Source: Exophiala sp. HKRS030 (Eukaryota > Ascomycota > Eurotiomycetes > Chaetothyriales > Herpotrichiellaceae). From it: 64,000 nt of DNA. Shown in pieces: positions 21,532 through 33,713 of the stretch. The stretch covers positions 5,704,001-5,768,000 of the forward strand of contig JAHWDD010000001.1 of NCBI GenBank assembly GCA_023897205.1. Reading direction: 5' to 3'. A program made the position numbers and the translations under genes. The notes beneath the pieces are model-generated. The model made no database searches. It saw only the letters and a program-made list of their open reading frames with translations, and was not told the DNA's origin. How positions within the stretch are numbered: the stretch's first letter is position 1; every line of letters begins with the position of its first letter.

Positions 21532-22592
21532 TGGACGTTTCTTCCACGAGTAAGTTACATGGTAGCTGGTACGGTGACACGCCATCACGCAACCGTCATT
21601 CACCATTCATCAATACGGCTTGTCGCGAGGCAGAGGCATAGTGTGGTCTCGTCCGCCTCGCCCTCATACGTATCCACGACCCAATTGCCCCTCCTACTTG
21701 TTCTGTACTACTCCTGACCTGCTCGGCTGTATCGGGCTGTTGATGTCCCATTATTGCTGTCACCGTTGATCCTGCCTCGTCCTAAAACCGTCTAGAGTCC
21801 TCGCACGTCACTGTCGCCGGCATCATCAACAATATCCTCGTCTTCTTCTCCCCTGTTCGCCGTCCGTTCTCCAGACTTTGCGCGCCCAAAACGTCCCAAA
21901 CACCATGAGGAAGCCACTGAACCCTGGCCGATGCGCCCGGTGGGAACATGGAAACGCCATCTCGAACTCGGACCTCGTTTGCGTCAGGATGGGAATGCCA
22001 CTCCCGCCCCACCGGCCACCATCCCACAGACAGACAAGGTCCGGTTTGGGCGTTTATTGTTTTTCGCCAGTTTCCCTTCCCAAAAAACAATTTTTTTTGA
22101 CCCTTGTGCAGATCAAACCCTGATCCTTGCCCGGCCGTCAAAAACCGTGCCCAAACCGGCGGTAGTTCTCTCGGGTATTGTACTGTATGCATGTTTGGCG
22201 TGTGTCTAGTGAGTATCGCGCTAGGTATCTACCAAGCCAGATGAGGCGGTATGGTATGCTTCGACTGTTCGTTCCGTCGAGCCTTTAGCCTTTGGGTTGA
22301 AGCTCTTGTCCAATCTAGGATGCGCCCATTGGGTTATCCCACTCTGAGTGTCCAGGCCTGAGCCTGTCATATCGCTGATGCGTGGCCGACGGCCGTCGCT
22401 CGCTTTCTTCCCCTTTATTCCTTTCGAAAGGTGGTCTACAGTATATTTCTTATTCAGTATCGCGACCTGGTCACTGCCGCACGCGACTAAACTTGCCAGT
22501 TGGCACTCCGTATAGCTTTTGTCGGTGCTGGCTCTGGGTTCATTCATTCTTTTGGTTCACCTGTGACAGGCACGGTCCCCACGAGCGGTTGC

Positions 22593-22599
22593 TATAAAA
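22593..22599 (+). promoter_or_regulatory. TATA box of the FKBP12 gene
   Basis: TATAAAA lies 185 nt upstream of the FKBP12 ATG, followed by pyrimidine-rich sequence typical of a fungal transcription start. Confidence 0.5.
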
Positions 22600-22777
22600 C
22601 CGTCGCCGCCGTCTCCTTCATCGCATCTGGACTTGTCTCGTTCTTTTGACTTTTGAGACCTGGTTCCTGGTGGATTTCAGCTCGTTCAAACCACGTCGAC
22701 ATTGATTCGAAACCCACCTGTTGTATACTTGACATACTCGAAACTGTCGAATAGGTCGTCGGATTCCGGTCACCGTC

Positions 22778-23881
22778 ATGCCGCCTACTCAACTACAAAA
22801 GAAACTTGTCAGGCCTGGAAATGGCCAGGACTTCCCCAAAACCGGCGATGAAGTTACCATCGAATATACGGGCTGGCTCTACGACGGCTCCAAAGCGGAC
22901 AACGACTACAAAGGCAAACAGTATGTCATGACTGGCCCGGACCAGCAGTGTCAGTCGCATTTTCTGATCTATGCGCCTCCAGGTTCGACAGCTCACGAGG
23001 TCGTGGTGATTTCAAGACTCCCATCAGGGTTGGGCGGGTGATTCCAGGTGGGTTCATTTGGTCGTCTCAACGGCAACGTCTGTGCCTAACAGCCTCTGTG
23101 AAGGATGGGATCAGGCTGTGCCCCAAATGTCGCTGGGTGAGAGGTGCATTTTGACTATTCCAGGGTGAGTTGCTCTTCTTGCTCCTCCTGTGATGATGAG
23201 GGATCGTCCGGGATGTGCAGCACTCTCGCAGATGCCTCCCACCTCCCATTTGACAAATATCACGGATCTCCACTGACCTGGATGAGCTGACTGGTTATCT
23301 AGCAACCTCGCGTATGGCGACCGGTCAGTTACTCCCCACCACCAACGCCCAACGTTTGAGAAGCATTCTCGCTTGGCTCAAATTTAGTGAGGGTCATGCG
23401 TTTTTTCAAAGCGTCCTCGGACCTCAAGTTGGACCAGGTTTGGTCTCCACACGATTGCCGTTCTGGTCGTCCTAGTGGATATTTGCCTTGCTCTGACCCT
23501 GGTTCCTCGTCCTTTGAACAGCTCACGGATGCAGAATGCAAGCTGACCATTCTGTGTTTTTACAGGGGTTTTCCTGGCTCGATTCCTCCGAACTCAACCC
23601 TTATCTTGTGAGTGCCGAAACCCCTGCCCTGCTGTTGAGAGATTCTGGCGCCCAGGATCGAAGGTGGTGCTGATTTCTGACCCTCCTGGGTCATCTGACA
23701 CCGCGTCGGGCCGACTGGGCTCATTTCTTCTGTTTGGTTTCGTAATCGCCCGATTCTCATATGGCCCGGAGAGATCGACTCGTATCGCTGTGTTTATTCA
23801 CTGCTAGCAATAGAATGGCGCGCGCTGACTTTGGCTTCTAGCGATGTGTATCTCAAAGGAATCAATGGCAAGACAGTATGA
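22778..23881 (+). CDS. fpr1: FKBP12-type peptidyl-prolyl isomerase
   Basis: This cytosolic FK506/rapamycin-binding prolyl isomerase is assembled from six exons: 22778-22920, 22983-23047, 23104-23164, 23303-23323, 23566-23607 and 23842-23881 (123 residues). Each intron has a CTGAC/CTGAT/CTAAC branch site and an AG acceptor, and the phases join exactly. The protein runs through the FKBP landmarks in order: VTIEYTGWLYDG, KQFDSS, VGRVIPGWDQAVPQMSLGE, LAYGDRGFPG, IPPNSTLIFDV. Residues lining the drug pocket of FKBP12 (Tyr in VTIEYTG, Phe-Asp, Val-Ile, Trp, Tyr of LAYG) are conserved. The fourth exon is only 21 nt and encodes the NLAYGD segment. The C terminus is about ten residues longer than usual. 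Confidence 0.9.
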
Positions 23882-26800
23882 GGCGAGACTTGAAATGACT
23901 CTGCATTAAAGGTCCATTCAGCGAAGTTACAGGAACTGGGTAATCTCCATCCAAGAGGAAGAGTGATGTGTCACTCCTGAGATCATGTATGTGCATTGGC
24001 GTTGTGGGATTATGTTTTCAATGGCTGCAGTCCGTGTCGGTCGAGCAGGGGTTGCTATCGTCTGGGAGGCCTTCGTGTTGATTGTTTTGGGGGATTCACA
24101 TTGTCATGGATTTGCAACGAAACATACCCACATAAGCATAGGAGATGAAGAGGCAGGTCTGCGTTTTGGCTGGAGTCAGCATTCTAGACATGCATTGTTA
24201 TGAGCTGAAATCAAGAATTTGGTCGCCTCTGCATGGTCCTGTCCAGGGTAACCATCGCTCCGTCGGCTGAGGTCAAAGAAGCCGAGTATATGCCATGTGG
24301 CTTGCAGTCGCGTTAATGGCTGGACGCTCTGCCCGTGCTGGTCAGCGTCTTGGGCCTGGGAGTGTTGGCTGCCGGGGTGTTGCATCCTGGTCCTGAGCCC
24401 ATGGTCCGCGTTCCTACTCGTACGCCGAGGCCACAAGCCCAGGCTGTGCTGCCAAGTCATGGGAGAAGATCTTTATCGTGTTGCTCTTGCCCTGCATATA
24501 TTCTGCGTCACTTTGCTTGTGATGAACTGCTGCCGCACTTTCGTGCGTGGATGTCCTAGAGAACACCTCCTGCGGCTTAAACATCCGAACCTTGGAGAAC
24601 CCTTCATAAATGATCAACGAGCAACACTGCAGATTATGACGATCTCCAAGTAAAGGGTTTGCTTTCTCTGTTGATCTGATGTACATGCCTCCTCTCGGGG
24701 CAGTGGCAGGATATGTAAGTCAGTAGGATACGCTCTTGCACTGACATCAATGGGAAATACCCCAGCTGGTGCATCGAGCGTGATCGACAGAAGGCATCTC
24801 CCAACGATTTACTCAATCTGCGCGTTGTTCGACTAGCGTCGCTCATCCTTGCCACAAGAATTGAATCATGACAAGACCCATCCGGACAGATTACCGATTT
24901 CACAAGTCACTTGTGGGCCTCGCGCGGCCATTCGTAGGGGTTTTTGGAGTTACATCAGGATTTTCCGGAGCGGGATGGGATGAGGGAAAGGGAATTCTCG
25001 GAGGAAATTGACAACTGTGTCAGGGCGCGAAACGAGGTGAGTGCATTTCTCACCTTCTCAGAGAGTTCTGCTGGCGTTATTGGCTTACACGGGACGGGCA
25101 CCGGGTTGCGAACACCCTCCTCGACCGGGTCATGTGGCTGGCTGAGTCAAGTCAGATCTTGATCTCGACCTTGACTCTTTTCAATCATCCGATGTATCGA
25201 CTGCTCGTGGGACGGCACATTAGGCGCACCCTCTTCAGCATCGGCAGTCGACTAGGCCCGACTGTGTCTGCAAGGGGACAACCACCGAGATGGAATGTGT
25301 CACGGATGCTTGCGATGGGCACGGCTGATCACCCTTGCGGACGAGATTCAAAATACCTCTGTCCGAAACATGGCGCAGTTGGACTGTCGGTTCGTGCCGA
25401 TTGCTGCATTCGTTTCTCCAACGCTGGTCTCTATTGTCGTATGAATAGAGTTCAAGCTAGGCTGGGGTCGCTCGAGTCTGTCGTTATCGGGAGTTTGGCT
25501 TGGAATCGGGCACACAGGGTCTTCAGGAAGGGAGGAGAACAGCGAGTTCAGCTAAGATTCTGCTGCTCAGTACGAGACGTCGAGGATACTTTCTCACACA
25601 TCGAGGCTAGGCTGGCCTTGGTCTGGACGGCATACTCGGGATCCTTCGTGTCTAATGTCACTAACAGGTACTTCAGCTGACCCACTCACCCATATCCCGG
25701 GCGCTCGTTTGGCGTTGGTCTGGGAGTCTTGGGCCAACATGCCATTTCACGCGGTGTATCTGGAGAAGCTCAAAATTGCCAGCAATGAATCTGGACGATC
25801 CGAGTGCTAGAGTCGGGAGGGCCAAACGACGGCAGCCACAGTGGAGCCTCTGAGAGCCCAAAACACCGGTCCGCGTCTTCAAGTGCTCGCACTACTCCGT
25901 CGACCACTCGAGACGGCGGTGAAGATCAGATCCCATGAAATGATCGCTGCTTCTGGGACGACTAGCTGGACCGACACCGGGTATGAGCTCCTTGCTATCC
26001 GTATCTGTTCCATGCCCTGAACTACCCCATGCGGAGAGCACTGTACCTTACGGGGTTGGATGTCGTTCTCCGGCGTACTGGAACTCGCAGGCAATGTTGT
26101 CCCCGTTTGGCTAGGGACTCATTTTGCCTCGACGCTACTGCACCATCCGGCATACTACAATACAAAAAGTTGAAACATCTCCTAGCCCACCGTCGATCGT
26201 TCCCCTAGGTCCTTTAATAGCGAGAGATGGGCCGCATCTCACGACCGCCACATTGCCAACGGGATGGTAAGCCCAATTGGCCGTCAGGAACTTGGACCCA
26301 CGCGGTTGCTAGCAGCGTCCATCTATGGAGGTTATCTCGAATGCGGTTGGCACGAATCGTGCAAGGCGATGAGTTTTGAGCGAAACGGGTGGATCGTGAC
26401 TTGTGAAGGGATCTTGTTTGTACAAGGACATCATCGGATCAGGCCTACCGAAGAATGGCGATCCCATTGAGGCGGAGCCTTTCCTCATCTTGTCCTGCAG
26501 TTACACGGTAACCATTCGATACACAGAAGAATGCACTAGGACCTTTTACAGTCCGAGAAGATCTTCAAGATGCGCGCTGGGCGCCACGCAATGCAGAAGA
26601 CCATGGAGCCACCGACACACCAATCTACAATTTTTATTACGGACCAATCTCCTGTTACAGTATGCATCACACACCCTGTCGTCTGCTTGTGGCCGATCTA
26701 CTTCTCGAACGGGTAACCGGAATCAGCTATCCGGCGAGATGCTGGAAAGGCCGGACGCACAATCTGGAGCGATCCCAAACCTTATGGTGGTGCAGCGATT

Positions 26801-26921
26801 GACTGGCATCCGAAGTCTCACCTCGTGTGCAGCACGGCAGAACGTCGCTTCTCGGCCACCAATCAAGTAACCATTCAATAAATCGTGCGGTAGTTCATCC
26901 TTGTACAGCTAGGATTCTTGC
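23882..26921. other. Gene-poor region between FKBP12 and TDA10
   Basis: No gene is supported in these 3.0 kb. Open frames at 25132-25680 and 26403-26870 have no recognisable domain and no convincing splice context. The base composition is not strongly AT-rich, so a repeat-induced-point-mutated transposon is not apparent. Confidence 0.5.
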
Positions 26922-27875
26922 TTAGATTGTGATCACCTGCTGCACCTTTCGGTCCGCGCCAACAATTAGTCGCAGCTGCCTCCCTTGCCAGTCTGGCCGA
27001 ACATCTTTGAACACGCCTTCCCTCAAGGTATCGGTGTACAGCTCGTACGCGGGGTAGTATCCGTCGACGAAGTGCTTGACCTGCTCGTCGGTCATGCCAC
27101 TGCCACGAGCGGCACGCAGGTTGGCTTCCTGCTCGAGACGCCACTTGTACACGTATGTCGGATCGGCGGCGTCGATATGCACAAAGGCGTCCAGTTGCGA
27201 GGTGAGTTGGTCGTAGCTTTTGAGGGCATCGTTGATCGCCGTCACGCTGGCCAGCGTGTTGTGGCCCAGTCGTCCCGTGTACGGGTTCGACGGGGTCGAC
27301 TTTTCCAATGCGGCGACGGCGGCTGCGTGTTTCGACCGGAGTGCACTTTCGGACAATGGTCGAAAACCGACGGACCACCCTTCGAAAAGGACCACCTGCA
27401 CGGGAGAGGAGCCATCGCCGCCGCCGTTGACCACTTCCCACTCCTCCTCCGGGACACGGTCGCCTTGGCCGGCGAACGCGGCTTTGTTGTACTGTGGGAT
27501 CTTGGTGGGTTGGTTCGCCTTGAGACTGGCGAAGACGGACAGCGCCAGAGGGACGTCGTGCGTCGAAGGCTGCCCGCGGTGCTGTAGGAGGGGGTTGTCG
27601 GGGTGTGATTGGGCCAGAGCCACCTGGTCCGCGTGGGTGAGGTACAAGTCGTCGAGCGAAAAGACCACGGTGGACAGAGAGTGTGGCGGCGAAGAGAGCG
27701 TCTCCTTCAGTATGTCGACCAAGACCGATTTCCCAGCTCCTTGGACGCCATTCAGCCCGATGAAGAACGGCGGCGGCGGGTTGGAGTCGTCGGCGTGCTT
27801 GGCTTGGTGTTCAGCGAGCCGACCGAGAATGAAGGGGATCACGTATTGGCCTTTGTCATCTTGAATCTCGGGCAT
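26922..27875 (-). CDS. tda10: D-glycerate 3-kinase family protein (TDA10-like)
   Basis: This is a 317-residue P-loop kinase of the eukaryotic glycerate-kinase/TDA10 family, single exon. The Walker A motif GLNGVQGAGKS lies at about residues 39-49, followed by the FSLDDLYLTH segment, the QHRGQPSTHD motif, IPQYNKAAF and LFEGWSVGF. All are characteristic of the family, which resembles plant D-glycerate 3-kinase (glycerate + ATP to 3-phosphoglycerate). The yeast member's physiological substrate is unsettled, so the activity is inferred by family only. The length matches the family (about 290-320). It diverges from the peroxisomal FOX2 gene across a 1.0-kb shared promoter. Confidence 0.9.
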   Translation of the reverse strand: MPEIQDDKGQYVIPFILGRLAEHQAKHADDSNPPPPFFIGLNGVQGAGKSVLVDILKETLSSPPHSLSTVVFSLDDLYLTHADQVALAQSHPDNPLLQHRGQPSTHDVPLALSVFASLKANQPTKIPQYNKAAFAGQGDRVPEEEWEVVNGGGDGSSPVQVVLFEGWSVGFRPLSESALRSKHAAAVAALEKSTPSNPYTGRLGHNTLASVTAINDALKSYDQLTSQLDAFVHIDAADPTYVYKWRLEQEANLRAARGSGMTDEQVKHFVDGYYPAYELYTDTLREGVFKDVRPDWQGRQLRLIVGADRKVQQVITI

Positions 27876-28892
27876 ATTTTGACGCTGTTAGTCTCAGAAA
27901 ATATGATTCAACGACGTCGCAGAGAAACAGAGAGACCACAGAGAAAAGAGAGTAGAAAATAAATCTTCATTGATTCATTTGATCTTAACAAAAAAACTCT
28001 CGCGGGCAGAAAATTGACCGTCACGATGCGGAGAGCAAGCCGGAGATGGGGCTGAGAGACACGGAAGAAGGACCTCTTTACGAGTTTTGGTAGAGTATGA
28101 GGGAGTGTGGGTGTATGTTATTATTATTGCTGTTGTGCTGTTGTCTATGTACACGCAAGGTAGATATGAAGTATACGAGTCCTTCAAGTGAGCGAGTTGT
28201 CGTCCATCGACCACTGTATGAATTCTTCGAACAGATGTGTCCAGCTGTTGTAGTATTACTCAACAGCGTTGTTGGGTCCCTTTCAACCCGCATTTCACAT
28301 GCCGAAAATCTCCCCCGGATGAGGGAAAGAGACACATCGGGAACTGTCGTGGCCCGTCAATTTATCTTTATTATTGACGGCCGTAACTGGGGAGATGAGG
28401 GTGAGATGTGAGTAATTAACAGCACGGGACAGTATGCGAGATCGGTGGAAATATAACCGGCCCCATACTGACATCTACGCATATACTCCAGTCCCGTGAC
28501 CTGGCAGTTGTGGTTTTCGTGGGGCCTCGGCCTCGTCGAACCTCGGCATTTTTTCTCGTAAGCTGCACGTAGCAGGCAATTGTCTCTTGTCTCTCCTTGT
28601 CATGGGCCCAAAGAGACTCTTGTCAATGACCTCAAGTACCGAGTTGCATACTGTGCTGCTAATAAATTCATTATCGTCTCCGGCATCAATCGTCGGCTAT
28701 ACCAATCCCACTTGATTTCGCTGCCTCCTGGTCGTTGTGTTTTAATTGATTATTCTTCTTCTTCTCCTTTGCTATCGTCCCTCATCCTCTGTCACATATC
28801 ACACCCTTTCCCAGCTCGCCCTCTCACACCCCCGCGAGTTGTTTTCGATCCCTCCTCCTCCACATCACCCGCATGCGCCGCAGTTGAGAAAG
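27876..28892. other. Divergent promoter region of tda10 and fox2
   Basis: No gene is supported. Pyrimidine-rich sequence precedes the fox2 start, and two CCTCGG words (28525-28530 and 28541-28546) lie about 350 nt upstream of the fox2 ATG. Confidence 0.6.
28525..28546 (+). promoter_or_regulatory. Paired CCTCGG words: candidate fatty-acid response elements for fox2
   Basis: Two CCTCGG hexamers lie 10 nt apart, 347-368 nt upstream of the fox2 start. CCTCGG is the known core bound by FarA/FarB-type Zn2Cys6 regulators that induce beta-oxidation and peroxisomal genes on fatty acids in Aspergillus. The match is seen directly; the function here is inferred from the target gene. Confidence 0.65.
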
Positions 28893-31780
28893 ATGGTCCA
28901 GGAGCTTCGTTTTGACAACCAGACCGTAGTGGTCACTGGTGCAGGAGGTGGTCTGGGCAAGGCATACGCCCTCTTCTTTGCTTCGAGAGGCGCCAATGTC
29001 GTCGTCAACGATCTAGGAGGATCTTTCAAGGGTGAAGGTGCCGGCACCAAGGTTCGTAGTACCTGAGGGGTTTTGGCTGTCACATGCCTTTTTTTTGGAC
29101 CAATACTGACGTATACAATTTTCCCGCAGGCGGCAGATGTGGTCGTCGATGAGATCAAAAAGGCTGGCGGCAAGGCCGTGGCCAACTACGACAGCGTCGA
29201 GAATGGTGAAAGAATCATCCAGACAGCCATCGACAACTTCGGCCGCGTCGATGTACTCCTCAACAATGCCGGCATCCTCCGAGACATCAGTTTCAAGAAC
29301 ATGAAAGATTCTGACTGGGACCTGATCAACACGGTACACATCAAGGGTGCCTACAAGTGTGCGAGAGCTGCGTGGCCACACTTCAGGAAGCAAAAGTACG
29401 GCAGAGTCATCAACACCGCCTCCGCCGCCGGTCTGTTTGGCAGTTTCGGTCAGTGCAACTACTCGGCCGCCAAACTGGCCCAAGTCGGCTTCACGGAGAC
29501 GCTGGCCAAGGAGGGTCAAAAATACAACATCCTGTGCAACGTCATTGCGCCCATCGCTGCCAGCCGCATGACCGAAACCGTCATGCCGCCGGATGTGCTG
29601 GCCAACCTGAAGCCGGAGTGGGTTGTTCCCCTCGTGGCTGCGCTGGTGCACCCATCAAACACGACGGAAACCGGGTCCATCTTCGAGGCCGGCGGTGGTC
29701 ACGTCGCCAAACTGAGATGGGAGCGTGCAAAGGGCCTGCTGTTGAAGGCCGATGACACGTACACCCCAGGTGCCATTCTGAAGAAGTGGGATTCCGTCAT
29801 TGATTTCTCCGAGCCTGAGTATCCTAGTGGCCCGGCAGACATGGTTACAAAACTCGAAAATTCATTGAAGATGGGCAGCAACGACAAGGGAGAAGACATT
29901 CGATTCGACGGCAAGGTGGTGCTTGTCACAGGTGGTGGCGCTGGGTATGTGATGAGTGATGTGTTTCTCATTGAACATCTACTAACGAATCTACAGTCTC
30001 GGCCGCGCATACTGCTTGGCCTTTGCCAAACGGGGTGCGTCCGTGGTTGTCAACGATCTTGTCAATCCTGATACTACCGTTCAAGAAATCCAGAAGCTCG
30101 GAGGCAAGGCCGTTGGCAACAAGGCTGATGTTCAGGATGGTGATGCTGTCATCAAGACCGCCATCGACAACTTTGGCAGAATCGATATCTTGATCAACAA
30201 CGCCGGTATCCTCCGTGACAAGGCTTTTACCAACATGACCGACAAGCAGTGGGACGATGTTATCAATGTTCACTTGCGTGGTACCTACAAGGTCACCAAG
30301 GCCGCGTACCCCTACATGGTGAAGCAGAAATATGGCCGCATCGTAAACACCACCAGCACAAGTGGTATCTATGGCAGTTTCGGCCAGGCCAACTACGCCG
30401 CAGCAGTAAGGTTATCCTGCACCATCCCTGAGACTATTTACTAACGATTGCTCCTAGAAACTCGGTATCCTAGGCTTCTCTCGCGCTCTTGCGCTCGAAG
30501 GCCGCAAGAACAACATTTTCGTCAACACCATCGCCCCTAATGCCGGAACCCAGATGACACGGACAATCTTGCCAGAGGAACTGGTACAGGCTTTCAAGCC
30601 CGATTATGTTGCCCCGCTTGTTCTTCTCCTCTCGTCGGACAAGATGCCCGATCCGCCAACAGGTCTTCTGTTCGAGGTCGGCAGCGGCTGGCAGGGACGG
30701 ACGAGATGGCAACGGTCCGGCGGCCACGGCTTCCCTGTTGATGTCAAATTGACTCCTGAACACGTCGTGGAGAAATGGTCCAAGATCATCGACTTCAACG
30801 ACGGCCGTGCAGATCATCCAGAAGGTGGTCAAGACGGCCTCAAGTCCATCATGGCCAACATGGAAAACAAGAGCAAGAAATCATCCGGCTCAGATTCGAC
30901 CGACTATCTTGCTGCCATTGAGAAAGCCAAACAAGCCAAGTCCGACGGCACAGAATTCAGCTACGACGACCGAGATGTCATTCTCTACAACCTGTCCCTG
31001 GGCGCGAAGAGAACGCAACTGCCACTCGTGTACGAGAATGACGACAACTTCCAGGTTCTGCCGACTTTTGGTGTCATTCCCTTCTTCAATGCCCAAGCTC
31101 CATTCTCAATGGATGAGGTCCTCCCTAACTTCTCTCCCATGATGCTTCTTCATGGTGAGCAATACTTGGAGATCAGGAAATTCCCTATCCCCACAAAGGC
31201 CAAGACGCTGTCATATCCCAAACTCATCGAAGTCGTTGACAAGGGTAATGCCGGTATCGTGGTTACAGGAATTACCACCAAGGATGCCAACACTGGCGAA
31301 GATTTGTTCTACAACGAGTCCACCGTCTTTGTCCGTGGGTCAGGCGGATTTGGCGGACCCAAGAAGGGTGGCAACCGTGGTAACGCCACCACAGTCTACC
31401 AAGTACCCAAGCGTGCACCTGATGCCACGGTGGAGGAGAAGACATCGGATGACCAAGCTGCACTCTACCGGTTGAACGGTGACCGCAACCCTCTGCACAT
31501 CGACCCCGAGTTCAGCAAGGTTGGTGGTTTCAAGGATCCCATCTTGCACGGTTTGTGCTTCTTTGGCTTCAGCGGTAAGCACATTGTCCAAAGCTTTGGT
31601 CAAATCAAGAACATCAAGGTTCGTTTCGCTGGCACTGTCATCCCAGGCCAGACTCTGGTGACGGAAATGTGGAAGGAGGGCAACAAGGCCATCTTCCAGA
31701 CAAAGGTCAAGGAGACTGGCAAGTTGTGTATTGCCGGAGCTGGTGCCGAACTAGTGGGTTCAGCCAAATCAAAATTGTAA
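28893..31780 (+). CDS. fox2: Peroxisomal multifunctional beta-oxidation enzyme (FOX2)
   Basis: This bifunctional enzyme of peroxisomal fatty-acid beta-oxidation has 2-enoyl-CoA hydratase 2 and (3R)-hydroxyacyl-CoA dehydrogenase activities. The exons are 28893-29051, 29130-29944, 29997-30405 and 30458-31780 (901 residues, the family length). Two tandem SDR domains each carry a [17 protein letters not shown] nucleotide motif, NNAG and a YSAAK-type active site; the second Tyr-x3-Lys spans intron 3 (NYAAA then KLG). The C-terminal hotdog hydratase-2 domain has the [10 protein letters not shown] motif. The protein ends in SKL, a perfect PTS1 peroxisome signal. Introns 2 and 3 are both 52 nt with CTAAC branch sites; intron 1 has the less usual donor GTTCGT. 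Confidence 0.97.
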
Positions 31781-32323
31781 AATCTACAAGTAGCCCGGGA
31801 AAATGGTTGATTTGATTGTTTAGCATATAGTCCGACTGTTTAACTGGTGTAATGTCATAGAACTTGCAACTGCCTGGGTATGCTCTCTCTCTGGTGACCT
31901 GTAAGATGAAAACCAACAAGCACATCTCAAAGGGACGAGGGACTCCGGATAGGACATGCCGATGGAAAAGAGGAAGTCCTCCACGGCAGGACTCCATTAA
32001 GAATAGAAGTCAGATTGTTGGAGATGATGTTCGTACACGTAGGGGCCGACCAAATTCGTCATGTCCTCGTCCCATTGTCTTTGACAACATCTCCAACTCG
32101 GAGCATGTGGAGTAATACTACCAAGGTCGACCACCTTACCTGGGCGAGCGGGTATTAGGGTAGTCCATGGGGTACGGGAGAAGCGAGTAAAAGTACTTTG
32201 TACGAAGCGTCGCAATTTGGTACGTATAACTCATCATAAGTCCCTCAATCCTCAGGGACGTCGCGGCGATATATTGACCCAGCAGGAATTCAAGGCCTCT
32301 GATCCTTTTGAATTTCAACAGAC
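31781..32323. other. Intergenic region between fox2 and the HIBADH-type gene
   Basis: No gene is supported. It holds the fox2 3' UTR and the promoter of the next gene. Confidence 0.6.
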
Positions 32324-33499
32324 ATGGCGTCCGACACAGCATCTCCGTCGTCGTCGTCGTCGTCGTTGCTACCTCCACACCTCGGATTCGTAGGTCTGGG
32401 GATCATGGGTTTCCCCATGTTTTGTAACTTGGCCGGCAAGATCCCCTCGACCTCGACGGTACATTTTTACGACGTGAACCCGGAGAGCATGGAAAGGGCC
32501 CTGAGAGAACCCGGATTGGTGGCCAAGTTGGACCGGTGTAGCAGTGCAAAGGAAGTTGCGGAAAAGAGTGTGAGTTTTTTGTTTTTTGAGAGACCTCCAC
32601 CGACAAAACAAAAACATGACGGAGGGCGAATGGTCCAGACACGGCCAAAACTGTCTTGCGGGGGGCTTCACTTTGGCTCCAAAAACAAATCCGAATGAGG
32701 AGATGATTTGCTGACCGACACCTTTGAGGTTCGACAGGACATTTTGATATCAATGGTGCCAGAGGGTAAACACGTCCGGGAGGTTTATTTGAACCCGAAA
32801 AGTGGTGTGTTGTCTGCCACCAATCTGTCCGACAAGATCCTGTTGGACAGTAGTACGATCGACACGACGACGTCGTTGTCGGTCGGTGAAGAAACCAGCA
32901 AGCGACACCCGACCGCAAAGTTCTACGACGCACCCGTATCCGGTGGCAGTTTGGGCGCGAAGAATGGGACCATCACCTTCATGGTGGGTTGTTCCGAGAC
33001 CGACACCAACATGGGCCTCTTGAGGGAGTTGTTCAGTCTCATGGGTCGGAATACCTTTGCCTGCGGTGGACCGAGTTTGGGGCTGGTGGCGAAACTTTGC
33101 AACAACTATCTAAGTTTCACCACCACCCTGGGCAACGCGGAAATGTTCAACCTGGCCATCAAGAGCGGCATGGACCCGAGGATCTTGCAGGAAATCCTCA
33201 AAACCTCGAGCGGTGGAAACAGGAATGCGCAGGTCGAGAACCCCGTACCCGGACTGAGTCCGAATGCACCGGCGAGCAACAATTACAAACCGGGATTCAT
33301 CATCGAGTACGTCAAAAAGGACATCGAACTCGCAATGGACGCCTGTGAACGTGTCGACGCGAAATTGTTCATGGGCCCATCCATCAGGGACGCTTATTAC
33401 GAAGCAAGTAAACCCCCAGAAAACTCCGGGATGGATTCGAAAATCGTTTATCGCTGGATGGGTGGGGAGGAGGATTGGAAAGAAAAGTTGGGATTGTAA
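32324..33499 (+). CDS. 3-hydroxyisobutyrate dehydrogenase-type oxidoreductase
   Basis: This is an NAD(P)-dependent beta-hydroxyacid dehydrogenase. The exons are 32324-32569 and 32738-33499 (335 residues); the 168-nt intron runs from GTGAGT to CGACAG. The Rossmann motif GFVGLGIMGFPM (from about residue 21), the substrate-binding DAPVSGG segment and the catalytic Lys in LVAKLCNNYL are all present, so it should be active. The family includes 3-hydroxyisobutyrate dehydrogenase of valine catabolism, tartronate semialdehyde reductases and succinic-semialdehyde reductases. The N terminus is Ser-rich with an Asp and no Arg or Lys before the Rossmann fold, so it is not a mitochondrial presequence, unlike the valine-pathway enzyme. 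It is the first gene of the proposed catabolic cluster. Confidence 0.85.
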
Positions 33500-33713
33500 A
33501 TTGGAACGAGTTGAGGTGACTTAAGCCGAGTCGAGTTGAGTCGAGTCGAAGTCGATGTTGACCTGAGTTGACTTCGCCATGGTCCAACATTGGGTTGATT
33601 TGTTTGCAAGACACTTTGGACGTTCTCGTCGGGGTCGTCATGACTAACGTTGTCGATGTTGACGGTAGGGAGGGAGAAATTGTGCTGGCCACGACAAGTC
33701 TTAACGTCTTGAA

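Larger units (their letters stand above)
18227..22777. other. Gene-poor region upstream of FKBP12
   Basis: I support no gene in these 4.5 kb. Overlapping open frames at 18520-19092 on both strands lack any recognisable feature. The region contains a TACTCCGTA word (18281-18289), a G/GA microsatellite (19206-19233), a perfect 19-nt tandem duplication (20631-20668), a GACAGACG-type simple repeat (about 21476-21531) and the FKBP12 TATA box. Confidence 0.5.

Noticed and set aside
25132..25680. 182-codon open frame in the gap after FKBP12
   Set aside because: No domain, no signal peptide and no splice support; composition looks random.
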